Shown here piece by piece: positions 18,717 to 29,039 of a stretch of DNA of 64,000 nucleotides. The DNA comes from Mycolicibacterium novocastrense (GTDB lineage: Bacteria > Actinomycetota > Actinomycetes > Mycobacteriales > Mycobacteriaceae). The stretch covers positions 1 through 64,000 of the forward strand of contig NZ_BCTA01000002.1 in assembly GCF_001570485.1 (NCBI RefSeq), written 5' to 3'. The position numbers were made by a program, and so were the translations under genes. A model generated the notes under the pieces. The model did not search any database and was not told the origin of the DNA. It was given only the letters and a program-made list of their open reading frames with translations. How positions within the stretch are numbered: position 1 is the first letter of the stretch; every line of letters begins with the position of its first letter.

Positions 18717-19190
18717 TCAGTGCTTGTCGGAGGCCGGCTCGACGAGCTCGACGAGGACCCCGCCGGCGTCCTTGGGATGAATGAAGTTGATCCGCGAGTT
18801 CGCGGTGCCGCGACGTGGGGCGTCGTAGAGCAGCCGAACGCCGTCGGCGCGCAGGCGCTCGCTGAGCGCGTCGATGTCGCTGACGCGGTAGGCCAGTTGC
18901 TGAAGACCCGGGCCGCGCTTGTCGATGAACTTGGCGATGGTCGAGGTCTCGTCCAGCGGCGCCATCAACTGAATCTGCGCGCTGCCGACCGGGGCGCCAC
19001 GCACCGAGAGCATCGCCTCGCGCACACCCTGGTCCTCGTTGATCTCCTCGTGAAGGACGATCATGCCGAGGTGATCGTGGTACCACTTGATCGCGGCGTC
19101 GAGGTCCGGAACGGCGATCCCCACGTGATCGATCGCCGTCACGAGTGCGCTGGCGAGCGCTGGACGTGCGTCTACGTGTTCGGTGGTCAT
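18717..19190 (-). CDS. Methylmalonyl-CoA epimerase
   Basis: A 157-residue glyoxalase/VOC-fold protein. It starts DHVGIAVPDLDAAIKWYHD after a ~20-residue leader and holds metal-binding histidine and glutamates in the expected places (DHVGIA, HEEINEDQGV, GVLVELVEP). It interconverts the R and S isomers of methylmalonyl-CoA in propionate, odd-chain lipid and cholesterol catabolism. Same place as Rv1322A in M. tuberculosis, divergent from fadA4. ATG at 19190 is preferred; the longer frame to 19241 runs into the promoter. Confidence 0.92.
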   Translation of the reverse strand: MTTEHVDARPALASALVTAIDHVGIAVPDLDAAIKWYHDHLGMIVLHEEINEDQGVREAMLSVRGAPVGSAQIQLMAPLDETSTIAKFIDKRGPGLQQLAYRVSDIDALSERLRADGVRLLYDAPRRGTANSRINFIHPKDAGGVLVELVEPASDKH

Positions 19191-19193
19191 AAC

Positions 19194-19254
19194 GTAACGG
19201 TAACCTTGAGACAGATGTTTGCGGAATGTGTCATGGAACACACATCGCTATACC
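19194..19254. promoter_or_regulatory. Divergent epimerase/fadA4 promoter region with small repeats
   Basis: The 83-bp spacer holds two GTAAC copies (19194-19198 and 19200-19204) and an inverted pair, ATGTGT (19226-19231) and ACACAT (19240-19245), followed by a TATACC box-like stretch. A strong GGAGG lies just before the fadA4 ATG. The repeats may be operator half-sites; no regulator gene is adjacent. Confidence 0.35.
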
Positions 19255-19273
19255 CACTTTTTGGAGGTAGTAA

Positions 19274-20455
19274 ATGACCACGTCGGTGATCGTTGCCGGG
19301 GCCCGTACACCCGTCGGCAAGCTGATGGGCTCGCTGAAGGACTTCTCCGGCAGCGATCTCGGCGCGATCGCGATCAAGGGGGCGCTGGAGAAGGCCAAGG
19401 TCCCCGCCTCCGCCGTCGAGTACGTGATCATGGGCCAGGTCCTCACCGCGGGCGCCGGGCAGATGCCAGCCCGGCAGGCGGCCGTCGCGGCGGGCATCGG
19501 CTGGGACGTGCCCTCGCTGACCATCAACAAGATGTGCCTGTCGGGTATCGACGCGATCGCGCTGGCCGACCAGTTGATCCGCGCGGGCGAGTTCGACGTC
19601 GTCGTGGCCGGCGGCCAGGAATCGATGACCCAGGCGCCGCACCTGCTGATGAACAGTCGGGCGGGTTACAAATACGGCGACGTCACCGTGCTCGACCACA
19701 TGGCCTACGACGGTCTGCACGACGTGTTCACCGACCAGCCGATGGGCGCGCTCACCGAGCAGCGCAACGAGGTCGACCAGTTCACCCGCGCCGAGCAGGA
19801 CGAGTTCGCGGCCCGTTCCCACCAGAAGGCCGCTGCTGCTTGGAAAGACGGCGTCTACGCCGATGAGGTGGTGCCGGTGCAGATCCCGCAGCGCAAGGGC
19901 GACCCCCTGGAGTTCTCCGAGGACGAAGGCATCCGCGCCAACACCACCGTCGAATCGCTGGCCGGTCTGAAGCCGGCATTCCGCAAGGACGGGACCATCA
20001 CCGCCGGGTCGGCCTCGCAGATCTCCGACGGTGCGTGCGCCGTCGTCGTGATGAACAAGGCCAAGGCCGAGGAACTAGGGCTGTCGTGGCTGTGTGAGAT
20101 CGGCGCGCACGGTGTCGTCGCCGGCCCGGACTCCACGCTGCAGTCGCAACCGGCCAACGCCATCAAGAAGGCGGTTGCGCGCGAGGGCATTTCGGTCGAT
20201 CAGCTCGACGTCATCGAGATCAACGAGGCGTTCTCCGCGGTCGCGCTGGCCTCGACGAAGGAACTCGGAGTCGATCCGGACAAGGTCAACGTCAACGGCG
20301 GTGCGATCGCCATCGGACACCCGATCGGGATGTCGGGCGCCCGCATCACGCTGCACGCCGCACTCGAGCTGGCCAAGGGTGGTTCCGGTTACGCGGTGGC
20401 GGCGCTGTGCGGTGCGGGCGGTCAGGGTGATGCACTGATCCTGCGCGCGCGCTGA
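19274..20455 (+). CDS. fadA4: Acetyl-CoA acetyltransferase FadA4
   Basis: A 393-residue thiolase with the nucleophilic cysteine in [11 protein letters not shown] (~residue 89), the EINEAFSA motif, the catalytic histidine in [16 protein letters not shown] and the C-terminal [12 protein letters not shown]. It condenses or cleaves acetoacetyl-CoA, feeding beta-oxidation and branched-chain metabolism. A GGAGG ribosome site precedes the ATG. Position matches Rv1323, divergent from methylmalonyl-CoA epimerase. Confidence 0.96.
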   Translation: MTTSVIVAGARTPVGKLMGSLKDFSGSDLGAIAIKGALEKAKVPASAVEYVIMGQVLTAGAGQMPARQAAVAAGIGWDVPSLTINKMCLSGIDAIALADQLIRAGEFDVVVAGGQESMTQAPHLLMNSRAGYKYGDVTVLDHMAYDGLHDVFTDQPMGALTEQRNEVDQFTRAEQDEFAARSHQKAAAAWKDGVYADEVVPVQIPQRKGDPLEFSEDEGIRANTTVESLAGLKPAFRKDGTITAGSASQISDGACAVVVMNKAKAEELGLSWLCEIGAHGVVAGPDSTLQSQPANAIKKAVAREGISVDQLDVIEINEAFSAVALASTKELGVDPDKVNVNGGAIAIGHPIGMSGARITLHAALELAKGGSGYAVAALCGAGGQGDALILRAR

Positions 20456-20499
20456 GGGTCTACGACGGCGTGTAGTAATCGACGCGTGTTTCGGGCACA

Positions 20500-20883
20500 A
20501 TGGCGGCCATGACTCGCCTGCTGAACCAGCGCACCGTCTCGGGATGGTTTCGTTTCGTCGCCCTGCTCGAGGCGGTGAGCTGGGTCGGACTGCTGATCGG
20601 GATGTACTTCAAGTACCTCGGCGCCCCGCGCACCGAGATCGGCGTCAAGGTCTTCGGGCCCGCCCACGGCGCCGTCTTCGTGGCGTTCGTCGCACTGGGG
20701 CTGCTGGCGGCCGTGATGTTCAGGTGGGGGACCGGTACGTGGTTGCTGGGGATCGTTGCGAGCATCGTGCCGCTCGGCAGCGTGGTCTTCCTCATATGGG
20801 TGGAGCGCACCGGCCGGTTGGGAGCGGAGTCCGTCGTCGCGCCCATCGCGCAACCGGGGCAGCCGGTTGCCGAAACGACGTGA
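20500..20883 (+). CDS. DUF3817 integral membrane protein
   Basis: A 127-residue protein with three predicted membrane helices (VSGWFRFVALLEAVSWVGLL, HGAVFVAFVALGLLAAVMF and the LGIVASIVPLGSVVFLIWVE region) and a short hydrophilic tail. It matches the DUF3817 family seen in many actinobacteria; the function is unknown. A second DUF3817 gene lies at 44534-44866. ATG at 20500 or 20509 are both possible. It ends 7 bp before the thioredoxin-like gene, so they are likely cotranscribed. Confidence 0.8.
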   Translation: MAAMTRLLNQRTVSGWFRFVALLEAVSWVGLLIGMYFKYLGAPRTEIGVKVFGPAHGAVFVAFVALGLLAAVMFRWGTGTWLLGIVASIVPLGSVVFLIWVERTGRLGAESVVAPIAQPGQPVAETT

Positions 20884-20890
20884 CAAACTT

Positions 20891-21790
20891 ATGGGCGTGA
20901 GTCGTCCACGCCCTTCCATCGCGGCCTCGATGGCCGGTGCGGTTGATCTGTCCGCCCTCAAGCAGCGCCCCTCGACCGGCGACGGCGAATCGTCGGCCCC
21001 GTCCGGTGGAGTCGAAGTCACCGAGGCGAACCTCGAAGCCGAGGTGCTGGTCCGGTCCAGCCAGGTTCCCGTCGTGGTGCTGCTCTGGTCACCGCGCAGC
21101 GACGCCAGCGTCCAATTGGGCGATGCCCTCGGCCAACTGGCCGCAGCCGACGGCGGTAAGTGGTCGTTGGCCACGGTCAACGTCGACGTCGTGCCCCGTG
21201 TCGCGCAGATGTTCGGTGTGCAGGCGATCCCGACCGTGGTCGCGCTGGCCGCCGGCCAACCCCTGTCGAGTTTCCAGGGCATGCAGCCCCCCGAGCAGTT
21301 GCGCCGGTGGATCGATTCGCTGCTGAACGCGGTCGCGGGCAAGTTGCCCGGCGGTGCTGAGGAGGGGGAGCCCGAACAGGTCGATCCCGAGCTCGCGCAG
21401 GCGCGTTCGCACCTGGACGCCGGCGACTTCGACGCCGCGCGCACCGCATACCAGGCGATCCTCGACGCCAACCCCGGTCACGCCGAGGCCAAGGGCGCCG
21501 TGCGCCAAATCGATTTCCTGCAGCGCGCCACTTCCCGGACGCCCGACGCGATCGCCGCCGCCGACGCGGACCGCGGCGATATCGAGCTGGCGTTCGCCGC
21601 CGCCGACGTCGAGGTCCTTCAGCAGAACGTCGCCGCGGCCTTTGACCGGCTCATCGATCTCGTCAAGCGGACGTCGGGCGACGATCGCACCACCGTGCGT
21701 ACTCGCCTCATCGAGCTGTTCGATCTGTTCGATCCGGCCGACCCCGAGGTCATCGCGGGCCGGCGCAAGTTGGCCAACGCGCTGTACTAG
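20891..21790 (+). CDS. Thioredoxin-fold co-chaperone-like protein (CnoX/YbbN type)
   Basis: A 299-residue protein. After a ~50-residue leader, residues ~50-155 form a thioredoxin fold (VVVLLWSPRSDASVQLG, VDVVPRVAQMFGVQAIPTV) in which the CxxC is missing (SPRSD in its place), so it is not a classical reductase. Residues ~175-299 are TPR-like (ARSHLDAGDFDAARTAYQAI). This is the arrangement of YbbN/CnoX, a holdase that hands clients to GroEL or DnaK. Corresponds to Rv1324. It is convergent with glgB, with a strong inverted repeat between them. Confidence 0.88.
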   Translation: MGVSRPRPSIAASMAGAVDLSALKQRPSTGDGESSAPSGGVEVTEANLEAEVLVRSSQVPVVVLLWSPRSDASVQLGDALGQLAAADGGKWSLATVNVDVVPRVAQMFGVQAIPTVVALAAGQPLSSFQGMQPPEQLRRWIDSLLNAVAGKLPGGAEEGEPEQVDPELAQARSHLDAGDFDAARTAYQAILDANPGHAEAKGAVRQIDFLQRATSRTPDAIAAADADRGDIELAFAAADVEVLQQNVAAAFDRLIDLVKRTSGDDRTTVRTRLIELFDLFDPADPEVIAGRRKLANALY

Positions 21791-21797
21791 GCGCCCG

Positions 21798-21867
21798 GCT
21801 CTAGTGTGCGCACAGATCGACAATCGCCCCGAATCCGGCCGAAACGACGATCTGAGCGCACACTAGA
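21798..21867. terminator. Long inverted repeat between convergent genes, likely bidirectional terminator
   Basis: CTCTAGTGTGCGC-A-CAGATCG (21798-21818) pairs with CGATCTG-A-GCGCACACTAGAG (21847-21867): twenty paired bases with a single A-A mismatch and a 28-nt loop. It lies in the 90-bp gap between the thioredoxin-like gene and glgB, where a two-way terminator is expected. No T tract follows. Confidence 0.65.
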
Positions 21868-21880
21868 GCGCCCCGGCACA

Positions 21881-24094
21881 TCAGGCGGGCTCGTACTCGA
21901 ACCACAGCGCCGACAGCGGTGGCAGCACCATGACCGCCGACGCCGGACGCCCGTGCCACGGCTCGTCGGTTGCCTCGACCGCACCGTAGTTGCCGATGCC
22001 CGACCCGTTGTAGATGTCGGCGTCGGTGTTGAGCACCTCGCGCCAGGTGCCTGCGTGCGGCAGCCCTAGGCGATAGCGGGTGTGCTCGGCGCCGGAGAAG
22101 TTGAACACACACGCAAGCACGGAGCCGTCGTCGCCGTAGCGCAGGAAGCTCAGCACGTTGTTCGCCGAATCGTTGGCGTCAATCCAGCTGTAGCCCTCCG
22201 GGCGGGTGTCTTGGGACCACAGGGCCCGCCTGGTGCGGTAGACGGTGTTCATGTCGTGCACCATGCGCTGGATGCCCGTCGAGAAGCTGTTCTCATCGAG
22301 CTGGTACCAGTCGACGCCGCGCTCCTCGGACCATTCGGCACGCTGGCCGAACTCCTGGCCCATGAACAGCAACTGCTTGCCGGGATGCGCCCACTGGTAG
22401 GCCAACAGGCTACGCAGCCCCGCGGCCTTGTTGTGGTCGTTGCCCGGCATCCGGCCCCACAGTGTGCCCTTGCCGTGCACGACCTCGTCGTGGCTGATCG
22501 GCAGCACGTAGTTCTCGCTGAACGCGTAGAGCATCGAGAACGTGATCTCGTGGTGGTGGTAGCTGCGGTGGATCGGATCGCGTTTGATGAACTCCAGCGT
22601 GTCGTTCATCCAGCCCATGTTCCACTTCATCGAAAAGCCAAGGCCGCCAAGGTTCGTCGGCCTCGTCACCCCCGGCCAGGACGTGGATTCCTCGGCGACC
22701 GTGACGATGCCCGGGGCGGCCTTGTGCACGGTCGCGTTCATCTCCTGCAGGAACTGCACGGCCTCGAGGTTCTCGCGACCGCCGTAGATGTTCGGGGTCC
22801 AACCGCCTTCGGGTCGGGAGTAGTCGAGGTAGAGCATCGAGGCGACCGCATCCACCCGAAGGCCGTCGATGTGGTACTCCTGCAGCCAGTACAACGCATT
22901 GGCCACCAGGAAGTTGCGCACCTCGGCCCGGCCGAAGTCGAAGACGTAAGTGCCCCAATCCAATTGTTCACCGCGGCGGGGGTCGGAGTGCTCGTAGAGC
23001 GCGGTGCCGTCGAAACGTCCGAGCGCCCACGCGTCCTTCGGGAAGTGGGCGGGCACCCAGTCCATGATCACACCGATGCCGGCCTGGTGAAGGGTGTCGA
23101 CCAGATGGCGGAACTCGTCGGGGGAGCCCAGGCGCGACGTCGGTGCGTAGTACGAGGTCACCTGGTAGCCCCAGGAACCGCCGAACGGATGCTCGGCCAC
23201 GGGCATCAACTCGACATGGGTGAAACCGTTCTCGACGACGTAGTCGGTGAGCTGGGTTGCCAGTGCGCGATAGCTCAGACCCGGGCGCCACGACATCAGA
23301 TGCACCTCGAGGGTGCTCATCGGCTCGAACACCGGGTTCTGGGCCGCGCGGCGCGTCATCCACTCGTCGTCCGCCCACGTGTAATCGCTCTGGGTCACCT
23401 TCGAGGCGGTCTTCGGCGGCACCTCGGTGGCGAACGCCATCGGGTCGGCGCGCTCGCTGACCGAACCGTCGGCGCCGTGGATACGGAACTTGTACAACCC
23501 GCCGATCTCGAAGCCCGGCCAGAACACCTCCCACACGCCGGTCGAACCGAGCACGCGAAGCTGGGCTTCATTGCCGTCCCAATGGTTGAACTCGCCGATC
23601 AGGGCGACGCCCTTGGCATTCGGGGCCCACACCGCAAACGAGACACCGTCGACGACACCGTCGGGGGTGGTGTAGCGGCGGGGATGCGCGCCCAGGATCT
23701 CCCACAGCCGCTCGTGGCGGCCCTCGGAGAACAGGTGCAGATCCATCTCGCCGAGCGTCGGCAGGAATCGGTACGCGTCGGCCACCGTGTGCACCTGGGT
23801 CGACCCGTCGCCCCCCGTGTAGTGCACCTCGAGTCGGTAGTCGGCCAGCCCGGTGAACGGCAGTGCCACCGCGAAGAGCCCGGATTCGATGTGCTGGAAC
23901 GCATACCGCTCCCCGCCGATGACCGCGACCACCTCGACGGCATGGGGTCGGTAGGCGCGGATCACGGTGTGGTCGTCGTACTCGTGCGCACCGAGCACCG
24001 AATGCGGGTCGTGGTGCTCGCCGGCCAGCAACCGGTTGAGGTCGGCGGTGTGCGGCCGCAGATGTGGGCTGCTCGCTTGTTTGGTCTGCGTCAT
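21881..24094 (-). CDS. glgB: 1,4-alpha-glucan branching enzyme GlgB
   Basis: A 737-residue GH13 subfamily 9 enzyme. An N-terminal extension and carbohydrate-binding modules (~1-220, including a YHDLGAH-like [14 protein letters not shown] start and [20 protein letters not shown]) precede the catalytic barrel. The nucleophile is the aspartate in [17 protein letters not shown], the acid/base is in [11 protein letters not shown] and the transition-state site is in [13 protein letters not shown]. It introduces alpha-1,6 branches into the linear maltosyl polymer made by GlgE. It starts 4 bp after the glgE stop, as in the M. tuberculosis glgE-glgB operon. Confidence 0.98.
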   Translation of the reverse strand: MTQTKQASSPHLRPHTADLNRLLAGEHHDPHSVLGAHEYDDHTVIRAYRPHAVEVVAVIGGERYAFQHIESGLFAVALPFTGLADYRLEVHYTGGDGSTQVHTVADAYRFLPTLGEMDLHLFSEGRHERLWEILGAHPRRYTTPDGVVDGVSFAVWAPNAKGVALIGEFNHWDGNEAQLRVLGSTGVWEVFWPGFEIGGLYKFRIHGADGSVSERADPMAFATEVPPKTASKVTQSDYTWADDEWMTRRAAQNPVFEPMSTLEVHLMSWRPGLSYRALATQLTDYVVENGFTHVELMPVAEHPFGGSWGYQVTSYYAPTSRLGSPDEFRHLVDTLHQAGIGVIMDWVPAHFPKDAWALGRFDGTALYEHSDPRRGEQLDWGTYVFDFGRAEVRNFLVANALYWLQEYHIDGLRVDAVASMLYLDYSRPEGGWTPNIYGGRENLEAVQFLQEMNATVHKAAPGIVTVAEESTSWPGVTRPTNLGGLGFSMKWNMGWMNDTLEFIKRDPIHRSYHHHEITFSMLYAFSENYVLPISHDEVVHGKGTLWGRMPGNDHNKAAGLRSLLAYQWAHPGKQLLFMGQEFGQRAEWSEERGVDWYQLDENSFSTGIQRMVHDMNTVYRTRRALWSQDTRPEGYSWIDANDSANNVLSFLRYGDDGSVLACVFNFSGAEHTRYRLGLPHAGTWREVLNTDADIYNGSGIGNYGAVEATDEPWHGRPASAVMVLPPLSALWFEYEPA

Positions 24095-24098
24095 GTTG

Positions 24099-26183
24099 TC
24101 ACTCCCTACGCAGCAGATTGAGTCGTTGGTCGGCGGGCACCTGCGGCATGTTCAACACATGTGCCACCGCGCGCACCGGGTCAAGGCGGACGTAATTGGA
24201 CTGCCCCCATTGGTATTCGTCGCCGGTGATCTCGTCGCGGACCCAGAACCGGTCGTAGGGCTCCATTCCGAGAGCGGGCATGTCCAGCCACAACGTGGCC
24301 TCTTCGGGTCCGAACGGGTTGAGCGTGACCACCACCAGAACCTGATCTCCCGTGGTGGGATCGAACTTGCTGTAGGCCAGCAGTGCGTCGTTGTCGACGT
24401 GGTGGAACGTGATGGTGCGCAACTGATGTAGCGCGGGATGCAGTCGGCGGATCTCGTTGAGCCGGGTGATGAACGGCTCCAGCGATTCACCGTCGGCCAG
24501 CGCTGCGTCGTAGTCACGGGGCCGCAACTCGTACTTCTCGGAGTTGAGGTACTCCTCGCTGCCTTCCCGGACGGCGCGGTGTTCGTAGAGTTCGAATCCG
24601 GAGTACACACCCCACGCCGAACTCATCGTCGACGCCAGCACCGCGCGGATCGCGAACATTCCAGGGCCCCCGTGCTGCAGGCTTTCATGCAGGATGTCGG
24701 GGGTGTTGACGAACAGGTTCGGGCAGGCGTAGTCGGCGTGCTCGGCGATCTGTTGGCCGAACTCGGTGAGCTCCCACTTCGCGGTGCGCCAGGTGAAGTA
24801 TGAATACGACTGCGTGAAACCGAGTTTGGCCAGTCCGTACAGCCGCGCGGGACGGGTGAACGCCTCTGAGAGAAACAGCACATCGGGGTGCTCGTTCTTC
24901 ACCCGGCCGATCAGCCAGGCCCAGAAGTTCGGCGGCTTGGTGTGGGGGTTGTCGACCCGGAAGATCTTGACGCCGTGCGAGATCCAGTGTCGAACCACCC
25001 GCAGCACCTCTTCGTAGAGCCCGGCCGGGTCGTTGTCGAAGTTCAGCGGGTAGATGTCCTGGTACTTCTTCGGCGGGTTCTCCGCGTAGGCGATGGTGCC
25101 GTCGGGCAGCACGGTGAACCACTCGGGATGTTCCCTGGCCCACGGATGGTCGGGGGCGCACTGCAACGCGAGATCGAGCGCCACCTCCATACCGTCGTCG
25201 CGCGCCGCGGCGACGAAGTCGTCGAAGTCGTCGATCGTGCCCAGGTCTGGATGGACCGCGTCGTGGCCACCCTCGTCGCTGCCGATCGCCCACGGCGAGC
25301 CGACGTCGTCGGGCGCGGCGGTGACGCTGTTGTTGCGGCCCTTGCGGTGCACCTTGCCGATCGGATGGATCGGGGGAAGGTAAACGACGTCGAAGCCCAT
25401 CCGGGCGATGCGGGGCAGCGCCTTGGTGGCGGTCGCGAAGGTGCCGTGCACCGGGTTGCCCTTGGCGTCCCAGCCGCCGGTCGAACGGGGGAAGAATTCG
25501 TACCAGGCGCTGAACCGCGCCTCGGGGCGGTCGACCCAGACGCCGTACTGCTTGCCGCGGGTCACCAACTCACGCAGCGGATACTCATCGAGCAGACGGG
25601 TGACCTCCGGTGCCAGCGCGGCGCCGGCGCGGGCGAACGGGTCGCCGGGTTGGCGCAGCCGCGCCGCGGCCTCGATGAGCGGATAGCGATGCTGACGCGG
25701 CACACCGGTCGAGGCGCGTTCCAGCAGACTGGCTCCGATCAACAGGTCGTTCGACAGTTCCGATTCGCTCTGACCGGCGTCGAGCTTGGCGGTCACGCTC
25801 TTACGCCAGGTCGCCACCGGATCGCCCCAGCCGTCCACCCGAAACGTCCACAGCCCGGCGCAGTCGGGGGTGAACACACCGTGGAAGACATCGGGAGTCC
25901 GCCCGGTCGACATGGGCAGATGCTGAGGCTTTTTGCGCGGCGTCGTGCCGAGCACGGTCTCGATCGGCACCGCTTCGGCGGATACCAGCCCCGGCGGATC
26001 GTCAGCAAGCTGGGGATATGCCGTGCCGCGATAGCGCACCACCAAGGTGGCCGCGACCGCGTCGTGGCCCTCTCGCCACACGGTGGCCGCGACCGGAACG
26101 ATCTCTCCGACGACCGCCTTGGCTGGGTACCGCCCCCCGGAGACGACAGGCGCGACGTCATCGATCTCGATTCGACCGGCCAC
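24099..26183 (-). CDS. glgE: Maltose-1-phosphate maltosyltransferase GlgE
   Basis: A 694-residue GH13 subfamily 3 enzyme that extends alpha-1,4-glucan from alpha-maltose-1-phosphate. An N-terminal beta domain (~1-105) is followed by a helical segment and the barrel, with the nucleophile in [18 protein letters not shown], the acid/base glutamate in [11 protein letters not shown] and the phosphate-site segment around [15 protein letters not shown] at 26183 directly follows a TAG in the same frame, so no longer start is possible. A purine-rich ribosome site overlaps a perfect 12-bp tandem repeat just upstream. Confidence 0.98.
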   Translation of the reverse strand: MAGRIEIDDVAPVVSGGRYPAKAVVGEIVPVAATVWREGHDAVAATLVVRYRGTAYPQLADDPPGLVSAEAVPIETVLGTTPRKKPQHLPMSTGRTPDVFHGVFTPDCAGLWTFRVDGWGDPVATWRKSVTAKLDAGQSESELSNDLLIGASLLERASTGVPRQHRYPLIEAAARLRQPGDPFARAGAALAPEVTRLLDEYPLRELVTRGKQYGVWVDRPEARFSAWYEFFPRSTGGWDAKGNPVHGTFATATKALPRIARMGFDVVYLPPIHPIGKVHRKGRNNSVTAAPDDVGSPWAIGSDEGGHDAVHPDLGTIDDFDDFVAAARDDGMEVALDLALQCAPDHPWAREHPEWFTVLPDGTIAYAENPPKKYQDIYPLNFDNDPAGLYEEVLRVVRHWISHGVKIFRVDNPHTKPPNFWAWLIGRVKNEHPDVLFLSEAFTRPARLYGLAKLGFTQSYSYFTWRTAKWELTEFGQQIAEHADYACPNLFVNTPDILHESLQHGGPGMFAIRAVLASTMSSAWGVYSGFELYEHRAVREGSEEYLNSEKYELRPRDYDAALADGESLEPFITRLNEIRRLHPALHQLRTITFHHVDNDALLAYSKFDPTTGDQVLVVVTLNPFGPEEATLWLDMPALGMEPYDRFWVRDEITGDEYQWGQSNYVRLDPVRAVAHVLNMPQVPADQRLNLLRRE

Positions 26184-26190
26184 CTACCAC

Positions 26191-26214
26191 TCCTTCTTCT
26201 GGTCCTTCTTCTGG
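26191..26214 (-). repeat. Perfect 12-bp tandem repeat carrying the glgE ribosome binding site twice
   Basis: TCCTTCTTCTGG occurs twice in a row (26191-26202 and 26203-26214). On the coding strand of glgE this reads CCAGAAGAAGGA repeated, so the AGAAGGA Shine-Dalgarno-like sequence is duplicated. The proximal copy is 8 nt from the GTG. The rest of the 231-bp glgE-glgP divergent spacer (26184-26414) must carry both promoters, but I see no clear boxes. Confidence 0.7.
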
Positions 26215-26414
26215 CGCGGCCACCGAGGTGCTCCGGCGGCACCGCCGACGGGACCGCTGCGTCGTCTTGGTCGCGTTCACAGTCACGATGAATAAGCCTC
26301 GTCGCGCCCTATACCCACGTTAGTGCGCAGCCCAACCCGAAGCGGGCCAAGCAGTTCGACCAGCGCCCTGCGAGCCGCCGGATTGTCAGTAATGTTGTCT
26401 CGCGTGATAGCCCG

Positions 26415-29039
26415 ATGAAAGCGCTGAGAAGGTTCACCGTCCGAGCGCATCTGCCCGACCGCCTGGCCGCGCTCGAACGGTTGTCGATCAACCTGCGCTG
26501 GTCCTGGGATCGGCCGACGCAGGATCTGTTCGAGACGATCGAACCCGAGCTGTGGAAGCGGGTCGGCTGTGATCCTGTGGGCCTGCTGGGGCAGGTCAGC
26601 CCGCAGCGCCTGGACGCCCTGGCCGGCGACGAGGAGTTCCTGCGCCGCCTCGACGGGCTGGCCGCCGATCTCGACGACTACCTCAACCGGCCGCTGTGGT
26701 ACCAGCAGGAGGTCGAGCACGGCGCCCAGTTGCCCAACGGGATCGCGTACTTCTCGATGGAGTTCGGGGTGGCCGAGTCCCTCCCGAACTACTCGGGCGG
26801 TCTCGGCATCCTCGCCGGTGACCACCTCAAGGCGGCGTCGGATCTGGGCCTGCCGTTGATCGCCGTCGGGCTGCTCTACCGCTCGGGTTACTTCCGGCAG
26901 TCGCTGACCGCCGACGGCTGGCAGCATGAGAGCTATCCGGCGCTGGACCCGCAGGGCCTGCCGCTTCGGCTGCTCACCGACCATGACGGGCAACAGGTGC
27001 TCGTCTCGGTCGCGATGCCCAGCGAGAACGGCTATGACGCCCGGCTGCAGGCGCGGGTCTGGATCGCCCAGGTGGGCCGAATCCCGTTGCTGCTACTGGA
27101 TTCCGACGTCCCAGAAAACGACCACGATCTGCGTGGCGTGACCGACCGACTCTACGGCGGGGATCAGGAGCACCGGATCAAGCAGGAGATCCTCGCCGGT
27201 ATCGGTGGGGTGCGGGCGATCCGCGCTTTCATCGAACTGGAGGGCAGACCCTCGCCCGAGGTGTTCCACATGAACGAGGGACATGCCGGCTTCCTCGGTG
27301 TCGAGCGCATCCGGGAACTCATCGACGCCGGGCTCGACTTCGACACCGCGCTGACGGTGGTGCGGTCTTCGACGGTGTTCACCACGCACACCCCGGTTCC
27401 CGCGGGTATCGACCGATTTCTTGTGGAGATGGTGCGGCGGTACTTCGGCGGTTTTGCCGACGGTCCATCGGGCGCGATGTCGCGGCTGCTGCCCGGCCTT
27501 CCGCTCGATCGCATCATCGCGTTCGGAGAAGAGGACGACCCGACCAAGTTCAACATGGCCCACATGGGTCTGCGCCTGGCGCAGCGCGCCAACGGCGTCT
27601 CGATGCTGCACGGCAACGTCAGCAGGCACATGTTCAACGAGCTGTGGCCGGGCTTCGATCCCGGCGAGGTGCCGATCGGGTCGATCACCAACGGTGTGCA
27701 CGCGCCCACCTGGGCGGCGCCACAGTGGATGGAACTCGGCCGCGAACTTCTCGGCAGCGAGGACCTCACCAGCGCGCGCGAACCCGCGGTGTGGGGCCGC
27801 CTGCAGCAGGTCGACACCGGCCACCTGTGGTGGATCCGCTCGCAGCTGCGCGAGCAACTCGTCGAGGACGTGCGCGCGAGGCTGCGTAGATCCTATCTGG
27901 AACGCGGCGCGGCGGAAGCCGAGCTGGGTTGGATCGCAACGGCTTTCGACCCCGCCGTGCTGACCATCGGGTTCGCGCGGCGGGTGCCGACCTACAAGCG
28001 CCTGACGTTGATGCTGCGTGACCCCGAACGGTTGGAGCGGCTGCTGCTCAACGACGAAAGGCCGATCCAGCTCATCGTCGCGGGTAAGTCCCATCCGGCC
28101 GACGACGGCGGCAAGGCCCTGATCCAGCAGGTGGTCAAGTTCGCCGACCGGCCCGAGGTACGGCACCGAATCGCCTTTCTGCCCGATTACGACATGTCGA
28201 TGGCCCGCCAGCTGTACTGGGGATGCGACGTGTGGCTGAACAATCCGCTGCGGCCGCTGGAAGCGTGCGGCACGTCGGGCATGAAGAGCGCACTCAACGG
28301 CGGGCTGAATCTGTCCATCCGCGACGGGTGGTGGGACGAGTGGTACGACGGCGAGAATGGGTGGGAGATCCCGACCGCCGACGGTCTGGCCGACGAGAAC
28401 CGGCGTGACGACCTCGAGGCGGCCGCCCTGTATGACCTGCTGGAGACCTCGGTGGCGCCGAAGTTCTACGACCGCGACGAGCGCGGTGTCCCGGCGCGGT
28501 GGGTGGAGATGGTGCGGCACACGCTGATCGTGTTGGGGCCCAAGGTGCTTGCGTCGCGCATGGTGCGCGACTACACCGAGAAGTACTACGCACCGGCGGC
28601 GCACTCGCTGCGGCGGACCGTCGAGCCCGGCGGTGACGGTGAACCGTTCGGCGCCGCAAGGGATCTGGCCAACTACCGGCTGCGTGCCCAGGAATCGTGG
28701 CCCAAGATCCAGATCACCGACGTCGACAGCTACGGTCTGCCGGACACCCCGCTGCTTGGTTCGGAGCTCACGCTGACCGCCACCGTGTACCTGGCGGGTC
28801 TGCGGCCCGAAGAGGTTGCCGTGCAAGCGGTGCTGGGCCGCGTCGACACGAGCGATCAACTCGTCGAACCGGTCACGGTGCCGATGGTGCACACAGGAAG
28901 CGCCGACGCGGGCAGGGAAGTCTTCTCCGCGACCGCACCGTTGCCCGTCGCGGGGCCGGTGGGCTACACGGTGCGCGTGTTGCCGCACCACCCGCTGTTG
29001 GCGGGCGACAACGAGCTCGGCCTCGTCACGCTCGCGTGA
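26415..29039 (+). CDS. glgP: Alpha-glucan phosphorylase GlgP
   Basis: An 874-residue GT35 phosphorylase that releases glucose-1-phosphate from glycogen or capsular alpha-glucan. It has the NLRWSWDRPTQDLF start of the bacterial/archaeal alpha-glucan phosphorylase group, the NEGHAGFL and ITNGVHAPTW motifs, and the pyridoxal phosphate lysine in ACGTSGMKSALNGG. The C-terminal ~110 residues add a beta domain typical of this group. It is divergent from glgE, so synthesis and breakdown are read from one intergenic region. Its stop overlaps the GTG of the next gene. Confidence 0.97.
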   Translation: MKALRRFTVRAHLPDRLAALERLSINLRWSWDRPTQDLFETIEPELWKRVGCDPVGLLGQVSPQRLDALAGDEEFLRRLDGLAADLDDYLNRPLWYQQEVEHGAQLPNGIAYFSMEFGVAESLPNYSGGLGILAGDHLKAASDLGLPLIAVGLLYRSGYFRQSLTADGWQHESYPALDPQGLPLRLLTDHDGQQVLVSVAMPSENGYDARLQARVWIAQVGRIPLLLLDSDVPENDHDLRGVTDRLYGGDQEHRIKQEILAGIGGVRAIRAFIELEGRPSPEVFHMNEGHAGFLGVERIRELIDAGLDFDTALTVVRSSTVFTTHTPVPAGIDRFLVEMVRRYFGGFADGPSGAMSRLLPGLPLDRIIAFGEEDDPTKFNMAHMGLRLAQRANGVSMLHGNVSRHMFNELWPGFDPGEVPIGSITNGVHAPTWAAPQWMELGRELLGSEDLTSAREPAVWGRLQQVDTGHLWWIRSQLREQLVEDVRARLRRSYLERGAAEAELGWIATAFDPAVLTIGFARRVPTYKRLTLMLRDPERLERLLLNDERPIQLIVAGKSHPADDGGKALIQQVVKFADRPEVRHRIAFLPDYDMSMARQLYWGCDVWLNNPLRPLEACGTSGMKSALNGGLNLSIRDGWWDEWYDGENGWEIPTADGLADENRRDDLEAAALYDLLETSVAPKFYDRDERGVPARWVEMVRHTLIVLGPKVLASRMVRDYTEKYYAPAAHSLRRTVEPGGDGEPFGAARDLANYRLRAQESWPKIQITDVDSYGLPDTPLLGSELTLTATVYLAGLRPEEVAVQAVLGRVDTSDQLVEPVTVPMVHTGSADAGREVFSATAPLPVAGPVGYTVRVLPHHPLLAGDNELGLVTLA

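Noticed and set aside
17707..19086. 459-residue minus-strand open frame over nucS and the zinc-ribbon gene
   Set aside because: NucS motifs on the other strand are decisive; the frame also overlaps the epimerase in a different frame.
22082..24121. 679-residue plus-strand open frame over glgB
   Set aside because: Antisense shadow of glgB in high-GC DNA; low-complexity composition, no recognisable domain.
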